DNA of 64,000 nucleotides from assembly GCF_001305675.1 (NCBI RefSeq), contig NZ_CP011853.1, positions 4,092,001 to 4,156,000 of the forward strand, in the 5' to 3' direction. The stretch is from Gordonia phthalatica. Its GTDB lineage: Bacteria > Actinomycetota > Actinomycetes > Mycobacteriales > Mycobacteriaceae. The number at the start of each line of letters is the position of its first letter. Position 1 is the stretch's first letter. This document shows, piece by piece, positions 53,313 through 61,556 of this stretch. Below the pieces are notes generated by a model, which saw only the letters and a list, made by a program, of their open reading frames with translations, made no database searches and was not told the DNA's origin. The position numbers and the translations under genes were made by a program.

Positions 53313-54463
53313 CACTTCTCCCCAACGCGCGACGGGCGCGTTCGGTTCCATATCTCTCGGCTGACGTGGGCTTCCGACGCTCCGGCGTGAACGCCGATCC
53401 AGTGTTCGACGGCGGCCCGGCGGTGGGCGATCGATTCGACGGCCCACCGGTCGACACCGGCGCGCACCGAGGCCTCCCGTCGCGCCGACACCACCCAGAG
53501 CGCGAGGAGCAGCCCCGTGATGATGCTCAGCACCGTTCCGGCGGCACCGAAACCGGCCCACGCGAGGCTCGGCGCCACGATCATGCGACCGATGCCGAAC
53601 CCCATCGACGCCCCGACGAGCAGGACCATCAGATCCTCGGGTCCGGCTCGTCGGCGCGGCGGCGGCATCGGCGGATCACCTCCCGCGGTCGAATCCGGCG
53701 ACGGGAGCTGACCGACGGTGCCCAGCCCACACAGTGCTGCGGCCCGCACCTGTGCCAGCCGCTGCAGGAACAGCGCCCGCGACCGCTGCTCCACCCCATC
53801 GAGAACCGCAGGCAACCACTCGGTGAAGGTGTCTGCGGCACCGGCCGTCGACGCGTGCCGATGGACCTCGGCGAGGGCCGCGCGGGTCGACGACGCAGCC
53901 TCGGCCCGCGCCGCGACGATCCCCGCGCGGAGCCCGGCGAGCCGGTCCGCCCGCACGATGGCGGTCGCTGACCCGGTCGGTCGCCCGGAGACCGTCGGTG
54001 GCTGTGTCGGAACCGTCGGGACACTCGTCGGATCCGGTCCGGCCGCGCACCAGGCCGCCAGTTCCGGGATCCCGGAGGCGACGTCGGGCTCGTCGGCCAG
54101 TGCGGCGGCGGTCGCAAAGACCGCCAGTCTGCGGTCCGGGTCGAGTCGCCTCCGGGAGGCGGCGAGGGTCCGCGGCCACGCGGGGAAGGCGTCCACGCAG
54201 CAGGCGACAAGCGCGGTGGGGAGCCCGGCCGCTGCGAACGCCTCGAGCAGGCGATCCTCCTCCTCGTCCGCCGGCATCGACATGTCGAGCGCGAGGAGAG
54301 CTCGGTTCGGCCGGACTGCGAGGCGCCCGATGTCTGCGGGCGCCCCGATGACGACGATGCTCCCCGCCCAGCCACCGCCGCACAGGGCTCGGGCCAGCCG
54401 TCCGGGTTCGGCGCCTGCGGTGCCTGCGATCAGCAGGGTCGGGGGCTGTGCTGCCGGGGTCAT
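53312..54463 (-). CDS. Membrane protein of a P-loop-associated pair, unknown function
   Basis: Starting at ATG 54463, which overlaps the stop of the upstream gene (ATGA), the product has 383 residues. The N-terminal half (PTLLIAGTAGAEPGRLARAL) is soluble and resembles a degenerate P-loop or receiver-like domain; a helical section follows and two membrane helices lie at about residues 285-335 (MVLLVGASMGFGIGRMIVAP, TVLSIITGLLLALWVVSA). It may correspond to the genes between trmB and pckA in mycobacteria. Function unknown. Confidence 0.6.
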   Translation of the reverse strand: MTPAAQPPTLLIAGTAGAEPGRLARALCGGGWAGSIVVIGAPADIGRLAVRPNRALLALDMSMPADEEEDRLLEAFAAAGLPTALVACCVDAFPAWPRTLAASRRRLDPDRRLAVFATAAALADEPDVASGIPELAAWCAAGPDPTSVPTVPTQPPTVSGRPTGSATAIVRADRLAGLRAGIVAARAEAASSTRAALAEVHRHASTAGAADTFTEWLPAVLDGVEQRSRALFLQRLAQVRAAALCGLGTVGQLPSPDSTAGGDPPMPPPRRRAGPEDLMVLLVGASMGFGIGRMIVAPSLAWAGFGAAGTVLSIITGLLLALWVVSARREASVRAGVDRWAVESIAHRRAAVEHWIGVHAGASEAHVSREIWNRTRPSRVGEK

Positions 54464-55221
54464 GACAGCGACTCCGCGAGGAGCCGCTGCTCCATCGCCG
54501 CCCGATCGGGACCGCGGGCGGCGCGCAGCCGCAGCTCGAACAGGCGGCGGACACGACGGCCTTCCGCGATCTGACCGGCCGCCCCCGCGATCGGGTCGGC
54601 CAGGGCATCGATGCCGCTGCGCGCCCGCAGCATCCCGGTGAGGTCCGCGGCCGTCGCTGCGGGTCGTTCGCCGAGGTCCGCGAACGCCGCGAGGAGGCCG
54701 CACCGTCCGAGCCTGCCCATCATGCGTGCGCGGTCTCGCTCGGTCGGATCGTCGCCCGCGAACTCGGCCGCGGCCCGCGGCACCCGCACTCCCGCCTGCT
54801 CCCACCGGCGCAGGAGTTCCACGTCGTCGGCGTCGAGGCGGACCGCGGCGAGGAGCCCTGACACCGGGTACACCGGACGGCCGAGTTCCGCCGCCGCTTC
54901 GGCGGCGAGCCGCCGCGCGTCGGTGCGGGTGTCAGCCTTACCGGCGACCACCAGCACCGGCGTCGCCGCCGCGTCGATCAACGCGCGGTCCCGGCTGCGG
55001 AGCTGGGCGCCGATCACGCGAATCAAGAGATCCGGCGGCACACTCGCGTCACCGATCGTCGTCTCGACGCCGAACCGCTCCCGCAAGGCTGCGGCCATCG
55101 TCGTGCAACCGGCACCGGCCAACCCGGAGACGCCGAGCACCACCGGCCGACTCCGCGGCCGGACCGATCGAGACCCGAGTGTGTTGCCGAAAGGCTCTTC
55201 CACCCCGTCCACCTCCCCCAA
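54460..55221 (-). CDS. P-loop-like protein, unknown function
   Basis: This 253-residue protein contains VVLGVSGLAGAGCTTMAAAL near residue 30, resembling a Walker A loop with CTT in place of KST/KTT, so nucleotide binding is uncertain. Later, TPVLVVAGKADTRTDARRLA resembles the N/TKxD region of GTPases. The remainder is helical. It heads the minus-strand series and is divergent from trmB with about 107 bases between starts. Confidence 0.6.
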   Translation of the reverse strand: MGEVDGVEEPFGNTLGSRSVRPRSRPVVLGVSGLAGAGCTTMAAALRERFGVETTIGDASVPPDLLIRVIGAQLRSRDRALIDAAATPVLVVAGKADTRTDARRLAAEAAAELGRPVYPVSGLLAAVRLDADDVELLRRWEQAGVRVPRAAAEFAGDDPTERDRARMMGRLGRCGLLAAFADLGERPAATAADLTGMLRARSGIDALADPIAGAAGQIAEGRRVRRLFELRLRAARGPDRAAMEQRLLAESLS

Positions 55222-55328
55222 GGCGATTGTTATGAAGTGAACCTACCTCTCGGGTCCGACATAATTCGTCACTCTGGCGAAAGCGGTCAAGAAACTGCCC
55301 GTAAAGGCGCGTCCATTGTGATCGAGCA

Positions 55329-56138
55329 GTGGAAATAGGACACCATGGAGGGGTGAATACCGACGCCGCCGAGGGATCGGCGCCTGATACCGACCGCTCT
55401 CGTCTCTATCCGCGAGTCACCAGTTTCCGCTTTCGTCGCGGCAGTCTGACCACCGGACAGCAGCGGAATTGGGCGAATCTGTGGCCGACGCTGGGCCGCG
55501 ATCTCCGGACCGGCCCCGACCGCGTCGACGAACCCGCTCTGAACGCTCCGGAATGGTTCGGCCGCGAGGCTCCGCTGATCATCGAGGTGGGCAGCGGCAC
55601 CGGCATCTCGACCGCCGCGATGGCCGAAGCCGAGCCGGAGGCCGATGTGGTGGCCGTCGAGGTGTACCAGCCCGGCTTGGCGCAGCTCATCGGCCTGGTC
55701 GACCGCGCGGGTCTGACCAACGTCCGGATGATCCGCGGCGACGCGACCGTCGTCCTGACCGAACTGGTGGAGCCGAACTCGCTCACCGGCGTCCGCGTGT
55801 TCTTCCCCGACCCGTGGCCCAAGTCCCGCCATCACAAGCGGCGCTTCCTGCAGTCGGGGACCATCGAACTCATCGCCGATCGACTGAAGCCGGGCGGCGT
55901 CCTGCACATCGCGACCGACCACGCGGACTACGCATTGTGGATCGCCGAACTGATGGCCACGCAGAACCCCGACCGTCCGCACGTGGTCCCGCTGACCTTC
56001 GATTCACCGATCCTGTTGGAGCGCCCCACCACCAAGTTCGAGGGACGCGCCCAGGTGGAGGGCCGCGAGGTCAACGAGTTCGTCTACGTGAAGCCGCACC
56101 CCAAGGCGGCCCGCAGCACCGACAGTGAGGATCAATGA
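55329..56138 (+). CDS. trmB: tRNA (guanine-N7-)-methyltransferase
   Basis: GTG 55329 gives 269 residues; GTG 55353 is an alternative but its ribosome-binding site would be too close. The TrmB pattern is clear: IIEVGSGTGISTAAMAEAEP (SAM site), VVAVEVYQPGLAQLIGLVDR, the signature VFFPDPWPKSRHHKRRFLQ and the C-terminal region TKFEGRAQVEGREVNEFVY. It forms m7G46 in tRNA. It overlaps the NYN gene by four bases (ATGA), the same pair as Rv0208c-Rv0207c. Confidence 0.92.
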   Translation: MEIGHHGGVNTDAAEGSAPDTDRSRLYPRVTSFRFRRGSLTTGQQRNWANLWPTLGRDLRTGPDRVDEPALNAPEWFGREAPLIIEVGSGTGISTAAMAEAEPEADVVAVEVYQPGLAQLIGLVDRAGLTNVRMIRGDATVVLTELVEPNSLTGVRVFFPDPWPKSRHHKRRFLQSGTIELIADRLKPGGVLHIATDHADYALWIAELMATQNPDRPHVVPLTFDSPILLERPTTKFEGRAQVEGREVNEFVYVKPHPKAARSTDSEDQ

Positions 56139-56791
56139 TGTCACCGGAGTTCTCCGAATCGATCTCCGGCGTCAGCGGCACGCCGCGCGTCCTGCTGGTG
56201 TGGGACGCCCCGAACATGGACATGGGACTCGGCGGAATCCTCGGCGGCCGACCGACCGCCGCGCATCGCCCCCGGTTCGATGCGCTCGGTCGTTGGATCC
56301 TCAAGCGCACCGCGACGCTCGGCGCCACGCTCCGCACCGAGGTCGAGCCCGAGGCCACCGTCTTCACCAACATCGTCCCGGGCAGCGCCGAAGTGGTGCG
56401 GCCCTGGGTCGAGGCCCTCCGAAATGTCGGTTACTCAGTCTTCGCCAAGCCGAAGCTCACCGACGACAGTGATGTCGACTCCGACATGCTCGACCACATT
56501 CAAGTGCGACGTCACACCCCCGGCCTCGCGGGCGTCATCGTCGCGTCGGCCGACGGCCAGGCCTTCCGCGAGCCGCTTCTGGAGCTCGCCGCCGAAGGCG
56601 TCCAGGTCGTGGTCATCGGCTTCCGAGAACACGCGAGCTGGGCGCTGACCTGCGACGACATCGAGTTCGTCGACCTCGAGGACATCCCCGGAGTGTTCCG
56701 CGAACCGCTGCCGCGCATCAGCCTGGACTCCCTGCCCGACGAGGGCGCCTGGCTCACCCCGTTCCGTCCGCTCAGTGCCTTGCTCAAGTAG
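56135..56791 (+). CDS. NYN-domain protein (putative RNase)
   Basis: The 218-residue protein starts in an ATGATG that overlaps the trmB stop. It has the acidic pattern of the PIN-like NYN domain: VLLVWDAPNMDMGLGGILGG at the N-terminus, DDSDVDSDMLDHIQVRR in the middle and GVIVASADGQAFREPLLELA. The metal-binding Asp residues look conserved, so nuclease activity on structured RNA is likely. Located between trmB and mmpL3 as in mycobacteria (Rv0207c). Confidence 0.8.
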   Translation: MMSPEFSESISGVSGTPRVLLVWDAPNMDMGLGGILGGRPTAAHRPRFDALGRWILKRTATLGATLRTEVEPEATVFTNIVPGSAEVVRPWVEALRNVGYSVFAKPKLTDDSDVDSDMLDHIQVRRHTPGLAGVIVASADGQAFREPLLELAAEGVQVVVIGFREHASWALTCDDIEFVDLEDIPGVFREPLPRISLDSLPDEGAWLTPFRPLSALLK

Positions 56792-56803
56792 CCCGCACCT
56801 TGA

Positions 56804-56844
56804 AAAACCTGCAACGACGTGGGTAAAACCTGAAACGGCGTGGG
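56804..56844. repeat. Imperfect 20-bp direct repeat upstream of mmpL3
   Basis: AAAACCTGCAACGACGTGGG (56804-56823) is repeated with two changes at 56825-56844, a spacing of 21 bases, i.e. two helical turns. It lies in the short gap between the NYN gene and mmpL3, so it may hold two adjacent binding sites for a regulator or part of the promoter. Confidence 0.5.
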
Positions 56845-56907
56845 GTTTTTCTCAGGCAAGCCTGCGACAATCGCACTTCTGTACCCGAAAGTAGGAAGGA
56901 CACCGGC

Positions 56908-59898
56908 GTGTTCGGATCCATCGGCTCATTCGTCTATCGGATGCGCTACACCGTCATCGCCGTCCTCATCGCACTGATGGGCGGCCTGGGACTGTACGGC
57001 ATCAATCTGCCGCAGTACCTGTCCCAGAGCGGATGGTTCGACCCGAACTCGGAGTCGGTCGCAGGCTCCGTCATCGCCGACCAGGCGTTGGGGCGCGACC
57101 ACAAGTCCGATGTCATCCTGCTGATCACGCCGCCCGACGGCACCAAGGTCGACGACGCCGCGTTCGGCGCGAAGATCGAGAACATCGTCGACGACCTGGT
57201 CAAGGAACACCCCGACATCGTCAGTCGCAACAGCGACGACGGGCACCCGGGCATCATCGACCCGTTCGACCAGGGCTCCGCCGGTGCGGGTGCCACGGCA
57301 GCGGAGATGAAACAGGAACGGATGTGGACGGCCGACCGAAAGCACGGCTTCGTCTCCATCGGTGTCGCCGGTGACGACGACACTACGATCCTGAACAACT
57401 TCAAGACCATCCAACCGTTCTTCGACAATCTGGCCGAACGTTACGACCTGCCCGGCACCGAGTTCCAACTCGCCGGTCTGCAACCGATCGCTGCGGGCAT
57501 GAGCCAGGGCATGGACGACGACATCCATCGCGCCGAACTCATCGCCCTGCCGGTGGTGGCGCTCATGCTCTTCTTTGTCTTCGGCGGCGTGGTGGCCGCC
57601 GTTCTCCCGGTCTTCATCGGCGGTCTGACGATCGCCGGCTCCCTCGGCATCATGAAGGTCCTGGCCCAGCTCACCGAGCTCAACATCTTCGCCCAGTCGG
57701 TGGTGACACTGATCGGCCTGGGCATCGCCATCGACTACGGACTCTTCATCGTCAGCCGATTCAGAGAAGAGTTAGCGGAGGGCTATACGGTCGAGGCCGC
57801 GGTCAAGAGAACCGTCATGACCGCCGGTCAGACGGTGGTCTTCTCCGCGACGATCATCGTCGCCGCCCTCGCCTGCCTGCTGATGTTCCCGCAGGCCTTC
57901 TTGAAGTCGGTCGCTTACGGCGCCCTCGCCTCGGTCTTTCTGGCGGCGATGCTGTCGATCACCGTGCTGCCCGCGATCCTCGCGATCCTCGGCAAACGGA
58001 TCGACGCGCTCGGCCTGCCGTTCCTGCGGCGCACCAAGACCCGCGAAGAGGTCGAGGCGGGTTTTTGGGGCAAGCTCGCCGGTTGGGTGATGAAGCACCC
58101 GGTCAAGACCGCGGCCCCCACGATCATCCTGTTGCTCGCGCTGATCATCCCGTTCGGCAACATTCAGTTCGGCGGCCTGAGCGAGGCCTACCTGCCGCCC
58201 GACCACCCGAGCCGCGTCGCTCAGGAGAACTTCGACAAGCAGTTCCCCGCCGAACGCACCGAGGACCTCAAACTGGTCGTCCTCTACAACCAGAACGACC
58301 AGGACGCGGCGGCCAAGATCGAGAAGATCGCCGACGAGGCCAACAAGATCCCCGGCTTCACCCGGCCGTTCTCGACGAGCGCCGACGGCGGCGGCATGGA
58401 CGGCGTCTACGGCGATGAGGCGACCGGCTGGGGTGTCCAGCAGATGTCGGCGGGTCTCGTCGACCGCAACACCGCGGCCGAGGCGATCAAGGAGTTGCGC
58501 AGCATCGACGATCAGGGTCTGCACGTCTACGTGGCAGGCACCCCCGCGTTGACGCAGGACTCGATCGACTCGCTGATCTCCCGGCTGCCGTTGATGGCGA
58601 TCCTGCTGGTGCTGGTGACCGGTCTACTCATGTTCCTGGCGTTCGGCTCCATCATCCTGCCGATCAAGGCGGCGCTGATGACCGCCTTGGGTCTCGGCTC
58701 CACGCTGGGCATCCTGACGTGGATCTTCATCGACGGTCACGGTGCGTCGATCGCCAACTTCACGCCCGGTCCGCTGTTCGCCGCGGTGCTGGTCCTGATC
58801 ATCGCGATCATCTACGGCCTCTCGACGGACTATGAGATATTCCTGCTCTCCCGCATGGTGGAGGCCAGAGCCCAGGGCGCGTCGACCACGGAGGCGATCC
58901 GCGTCGGCACCGCGCACACCGGTCGCATCATCACCGCGGCCGCGGCCATCCTCGTGGTCGTGACCGGCGCGTTCGGTCTGTCGGAGATCGTGATGATGAA
59001 GTACATCGCGTACGGCATGATCGCGGCGCTGATCCTCGACGCGACGGTGATCCGCATGCTGCTGGTGCCGTCGATCATGAAGCTGCTGGGCGACGACTGC
59101 TGGTGGTCGCCCCGATGGATGCAGCGACTGCAGCAGAAGATCGGCCTCGGCGAGACCATCCTCGACGACGACCCGAGCTTGAAGCGTCCCGACTACTTCG
59201 ATTCGCTGCCCGGCGGAACGTCGGGCGGCGTGGTGGCCGCGGCCGAGGCACCGACCACCGCGATGCGCGCCGTGCCCCCGCGACCTGTCGCCGGCCGCGC
59301 CGAACCCACCGGCCGGTGGCGTTCCCTGTCCCGTCAGGACGGCCCCGCCGAGGCGGACAGTGGCCCCGTTCCGACCGCCGACAGCACGCTCGACGAACTG
59401 GTAGACGACGTCGTCGAACCGCCGAAGCGGCCCGGCCGTCGCGACTCCGGCCCGGACACCGGCTCATGGAAGCTGGGCCTGAGCGGGGTTCGTCAGACCG
59501 CGCCCGAGCAGCGGCCCCAGCCGGCCAAGCCGGAGGCCCCGGCGCCGCGGCCGATCTCCGAGGTCGGTCGCCCGCAGGCAGGGCGACGTCCGGTGGGCGC
59601 CCCGGTTCCGCCGCGTCGCGTCCCGTCACCCCGTCCGATGCCGGGACGGTCCGGTCCGATGCCTGCACCTCCGCGTCCGGCTCCTCGACCGGCACCGCAG
59701 CCCGAGGCCCGTCCGCAGGCGCCCGCACCGCGACCGCAGGCTCCGGTACCGCCCGCTCCGGTCCCGGAGACTCCGGAGTCACCGGTGTCCGCGCGGGAGC
59801 TGCGGTCCGACCGAGGCGACGAAGGCAACCAGATCAGCGTGCAGGACCTGCTGCGCCGCAGCCGGGCTCAGCAGCAGCGCCCGGACGACAGCGAATAG
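56908..59898 (+). CDS. mmpL3: Trehalose monomycolate exporter MmpL3
   Basis: The 996-residue RND protein closely follows MmpL3 as I remember it: N-terminal helix after MFGSIGSFVYRMRYTVIAVL, first proton-relay pair in TLIGLGIAIDYGLFIVSRFR (Asp276-Tyr277), second in YGLSTDYEIFLLSRMVEARA, and LLGDDCWWSPRWMQRLQQK at the end of the membrane part. A Pro/Arg-rich cytoplasmic tail of about 250 residues is longer than usual. It flips trehalose monomycolate for outer-membrane assembly and should be essential. Its presence is the main argument for a mycolate-producing host. Confidence 0.93.
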   Translation: MFGSIGSFVYRMRYTVIAVLIALMGGLGLYGINLPQYLSQSGWFDPNSESVAGSVIADQALGRDHKSDVILLITPPDGTKVDDAAFGAKIENIVDDLVKEHPDIVSRNSDDGHPGIIDPFDQGSAGAGATAAEMKQERMWTADRKHGFVSIGVAGDDDTTILNNFKTIQPFFDNLAERYDLPGTEFQLAGLQPIAAGMSQGMDDDIHRAELIALPVVALMLFFVFGGVVAAVLPVFIGGLTIAGSLGIMKVLAQLTELNIFAQSVVTLIGLGIAIDYGLFIVSRFREELAEGYTVEAAVKRTVMTAGQTVVFSATIIVAALACLLMFPQAFLKSVAYGALASVFLAAMLSITVLPAILAILGKRIDALGLPFLRRTKTREEVEAGFWGKLAGWVMKHPVKTAAPTIILLLALIIPFGNIQFGGLSEAYLPPDHPSRVAQENFDKQFPAERTEDLKLVVLYNQNDQDAAAKIEKIADEANKIPGFTRPFSTSADGGGMDGVYGDEATGWGVQQMSAGLVDRNTAAEAIKELRSIDDQGLHVYVAGTPALTQDSIDSLISRLPLMAILLVLVTGLLMFLAFGSIILPIKAALMTALGLGSTLGILTWIFIDGHGASIANFTPGPLFAAVLVLIIAIIYGLSTDYEIFLLSRMVEARAQGASTTEAIRVGTAHTGRIITAAAAILVVVTGAFGLSEIVMMKYIAYGMIAALILDATVIRMLLVPSIMKLLGDDCWWSPRWMQRLQQKIGLGETILDDDPSLKRPDYFDSLPGGTSGGVVAAAEAPTTAMRAVPPRPVAGRAEPTGRWRSLSRQDGPAEADSGPVPTADSTLDELVDDVVEPPKRPGRRDSGPDTGSWKLGLSGVRQTAPEQRPQPAKPEAPAPRPISEVGRPQAGRRPVGAPVPPRRVPSPRPMPGRSGPMPAPPRPAPRPAPQPEARPQAPAPRPQAPVPPAPVPETPESPVSARELRSDRGDEGNQISVQDLLRRSRAQQQRPDDSE

Positions 59899-59931
59899 GC
59901 ACTGCTCCACCGGGCGGTTAGGGTGGAACCC

Positions 59932-61110
59932 ATGCCTGACGACGACACCGACCAGGGCGCCGAGGGGGCTCCGGGACACCGGACCGCCTCGAAACCCTGG
60001 CGTCGTTGGCTCCGATGGGCGCTGCTCGTCATCGTCGTCGGCGTCCTCGCGACCGAAGCCGTTCTGATCTGGCCCAAGCTGTCACAGGCCTGGGACCAGC
60101 TGCGACACCTCCGGTGGGAGTGGGTGCTGGTCTCGATCATCGCCGCGATGCTGTCCATGGACAGCTACGGGCATGTGCAGCGCGTCCTGATGCGGTCGGC
60201 GGGCGTCCGGGTGCGGCAGCGCGAATCGCTCGCGGTGATCCTGGCGTCGAACTCGGTCTCCCAGACCATGCCGGGCGGTCAGGTCCTGGCTCCCGCCTTC
60301 ATCTATCGCGAAAGCCGCCGCTGGGGCGCGACGCCGGTCGTCGCGTCGTGGCAGCTGGTGATGTCCGGGCTGCTCGCCGGTTCCGGCCTGGCCCTCCTCG
60401 GACTCGGCGGCGCCCTCCTCGCCGGCGCCAAGACCAGCCCGTTCTCGGTGATCTTCACCGTCTCGATGTTCGTCGTCTTCGTCGCCGTGGTCCAGTACAT
60501 GGCGAGCCACCCGCAGGCGTTGGAGATCATCGCCGCCCGCCTGCTCTCGTGGTTCAACCGGTTCCGCGACAAGCCGTCCGACCACGGCGCCGACAAACTG
60601 CACCAGATCATCACCCAGCTGCAGGCGGTGAAACTCGACCGCCGCAACGCCACCGAGGCCTTCGGCTGGAGCCTGTTCAACTGGATCGCCGACGTCGCCT
60701 GTCTGGCAGCCGCCTGTTACGCGGTCGACGCGCACCCGTCCATCCCCGGGCTGATGGTCGCGTACGCGGCGGGCAAGGCGGTCGGAACCGCGATCCCGCT
60801 GTTGCCCGCGGGCATCGGCGTCGTCGACAGCGTCATGTTCGCAGCCCTGGTGCAGGCCGGCATGACCGGCGCGGACGCGGTCACCGCCGTCCTCGTCTAC
60901 CGCATCGTGAGCTACGTGCTCGTCGCCCTGGTCGGCTGGGTCATCATCGCCATCCGCTACCGCGGCCGGTTCAAGTCGGGCCGGAGCCTCGACGACGAGA
61001 TCGCCGACGACACCACGCAGAAGCAGCCGGCGATCGATCCCGGCACTGCGATGCCCATCCGCCCCAAGCCGGAAGACCCCCGTCCTCCGACCGCCGGAGG
61101 CGGCTCGTAG
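59932..61110 (+). CDS. Lysylphosphatidylglycerol synthase/flippase-like membrane protein (UPF0104)
   Basis: From ATG 59932 (MPDDDTDQG, with AGGGTGGAA upstream) the protein has 392 residues and seven or eight membrane helices. The conserved features of the AglD/MprF-flippase family are seen: ASNSVSQTMPGGQVLAPAFI and GKAVGTAIPLLPAGIGVVDSVMFAALVQAG. It may move a lipid or lipid-linked intermediate across the membrane. It follows mmpL3 by 33 bases, as Rv0204c/Rv0205 genes are grouped with mmpL3 in mycobacteria. Confidence 0.75.
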   Translation: MPDDDTDQGAEGAPGHRTASKPWRRWLRWALLVIVVGVLATEAVLIWPKLSQAWDQLRHLRWEWVLVSIIAAMLSMDSYGHVQRVLMRSAGVRVRQRESLAVILASNSVSQTMPGGQVLAPAFIYRESRRWGATPVVASWQLVMSGLLAGSGLALLGLGGALLAGAKTSPFSVIFTVSMFVVFVAVVQYMASHPQALEIIAARLLSWFNRFRDKPSDHGADKLHQIITQLQAVKLDRRNATEAFGWSLFNWIADVACLAAACYAVDAHPSIPGLMVAYAAGKAVGTAIPLLPAGIGVVDSVMFAALVQAGMTGADAVTAVLVYRIVSYVLVALVGWVIIAIRYRGRFKSGRSLDDEIADDTTQKQPAIDPGTAMPIRPKPEDPRPPTAGGGS

Positions 61111-61133
61111 GGCCGGCCTCCTAGGCTGGAGCC

Positions 61134-61529
61134 ATGACCGTTCCTCCGCTCTCCCGCCGCGTCGTCTGGCCCACCGCCTTCGATGTGCTCGCGATCGTCG
61201 TCTTCATCGCGATCGGTCGCCGCAGCCACGACGAGTCGGGTTCCGTCACCGGGTTCCTGCACAGCCTGTGGCCGTTCCTCGTCGGTGCCGCCGTCGGCTG
61301 GGTGATCGCCGCCGCGGCGACGAGAGACCGCCCTTCGTTCGCTCCGGCCTCCCTGTGGCCCGCAGGCGTGATCGTGTGGGTGTCGACCGTCGTGGTCGGC
61401 ATGCTGCTGCGCGTCGCCTCCGGCCAGGGCACTGCGCTGACCTTCTGCATCGTCGCCTCGGTCGCGACGGCCGTTCTGCTGCTCGGTTGGCGCGGCGTCG
61501 CGCGGCTGGTGAGCCGCACGACGACGTGA
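61134..61529 (+). CDS. DUF3054 membrane protein
   Basis: This small protein of 131 residues has four membrane helices and matches the DUF3054 pattern: FDVLAIVVFIAIGRRSHDES (first helix with the GRRSH loop), WPFLVGAAVGWVIAAAATR, GVIVWVSTVVVGMLLRVASG with the conserved Arg, and LTFCIVASVATAVLLLGWRG. Role unknown; it likely is co-transcribed with the upstream flippase-like gene, 23 bases away. Confidence 0.83.
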   Translation: MTVPPLSRRVVWPTAFDVLAIVVFIAIGRRSHDESGSVTGFLHSLWPFLVGAAVGWVIAAAATRDRPSFAPASLWPAGVIVWVSTVVVGMLLRVASGQGTALTFCIVASVATAVLLLGWRGVARLVSRTTT

Positions 61530-61556
61530 CCGAACCCGGTCACGTCGTCAGAACCG

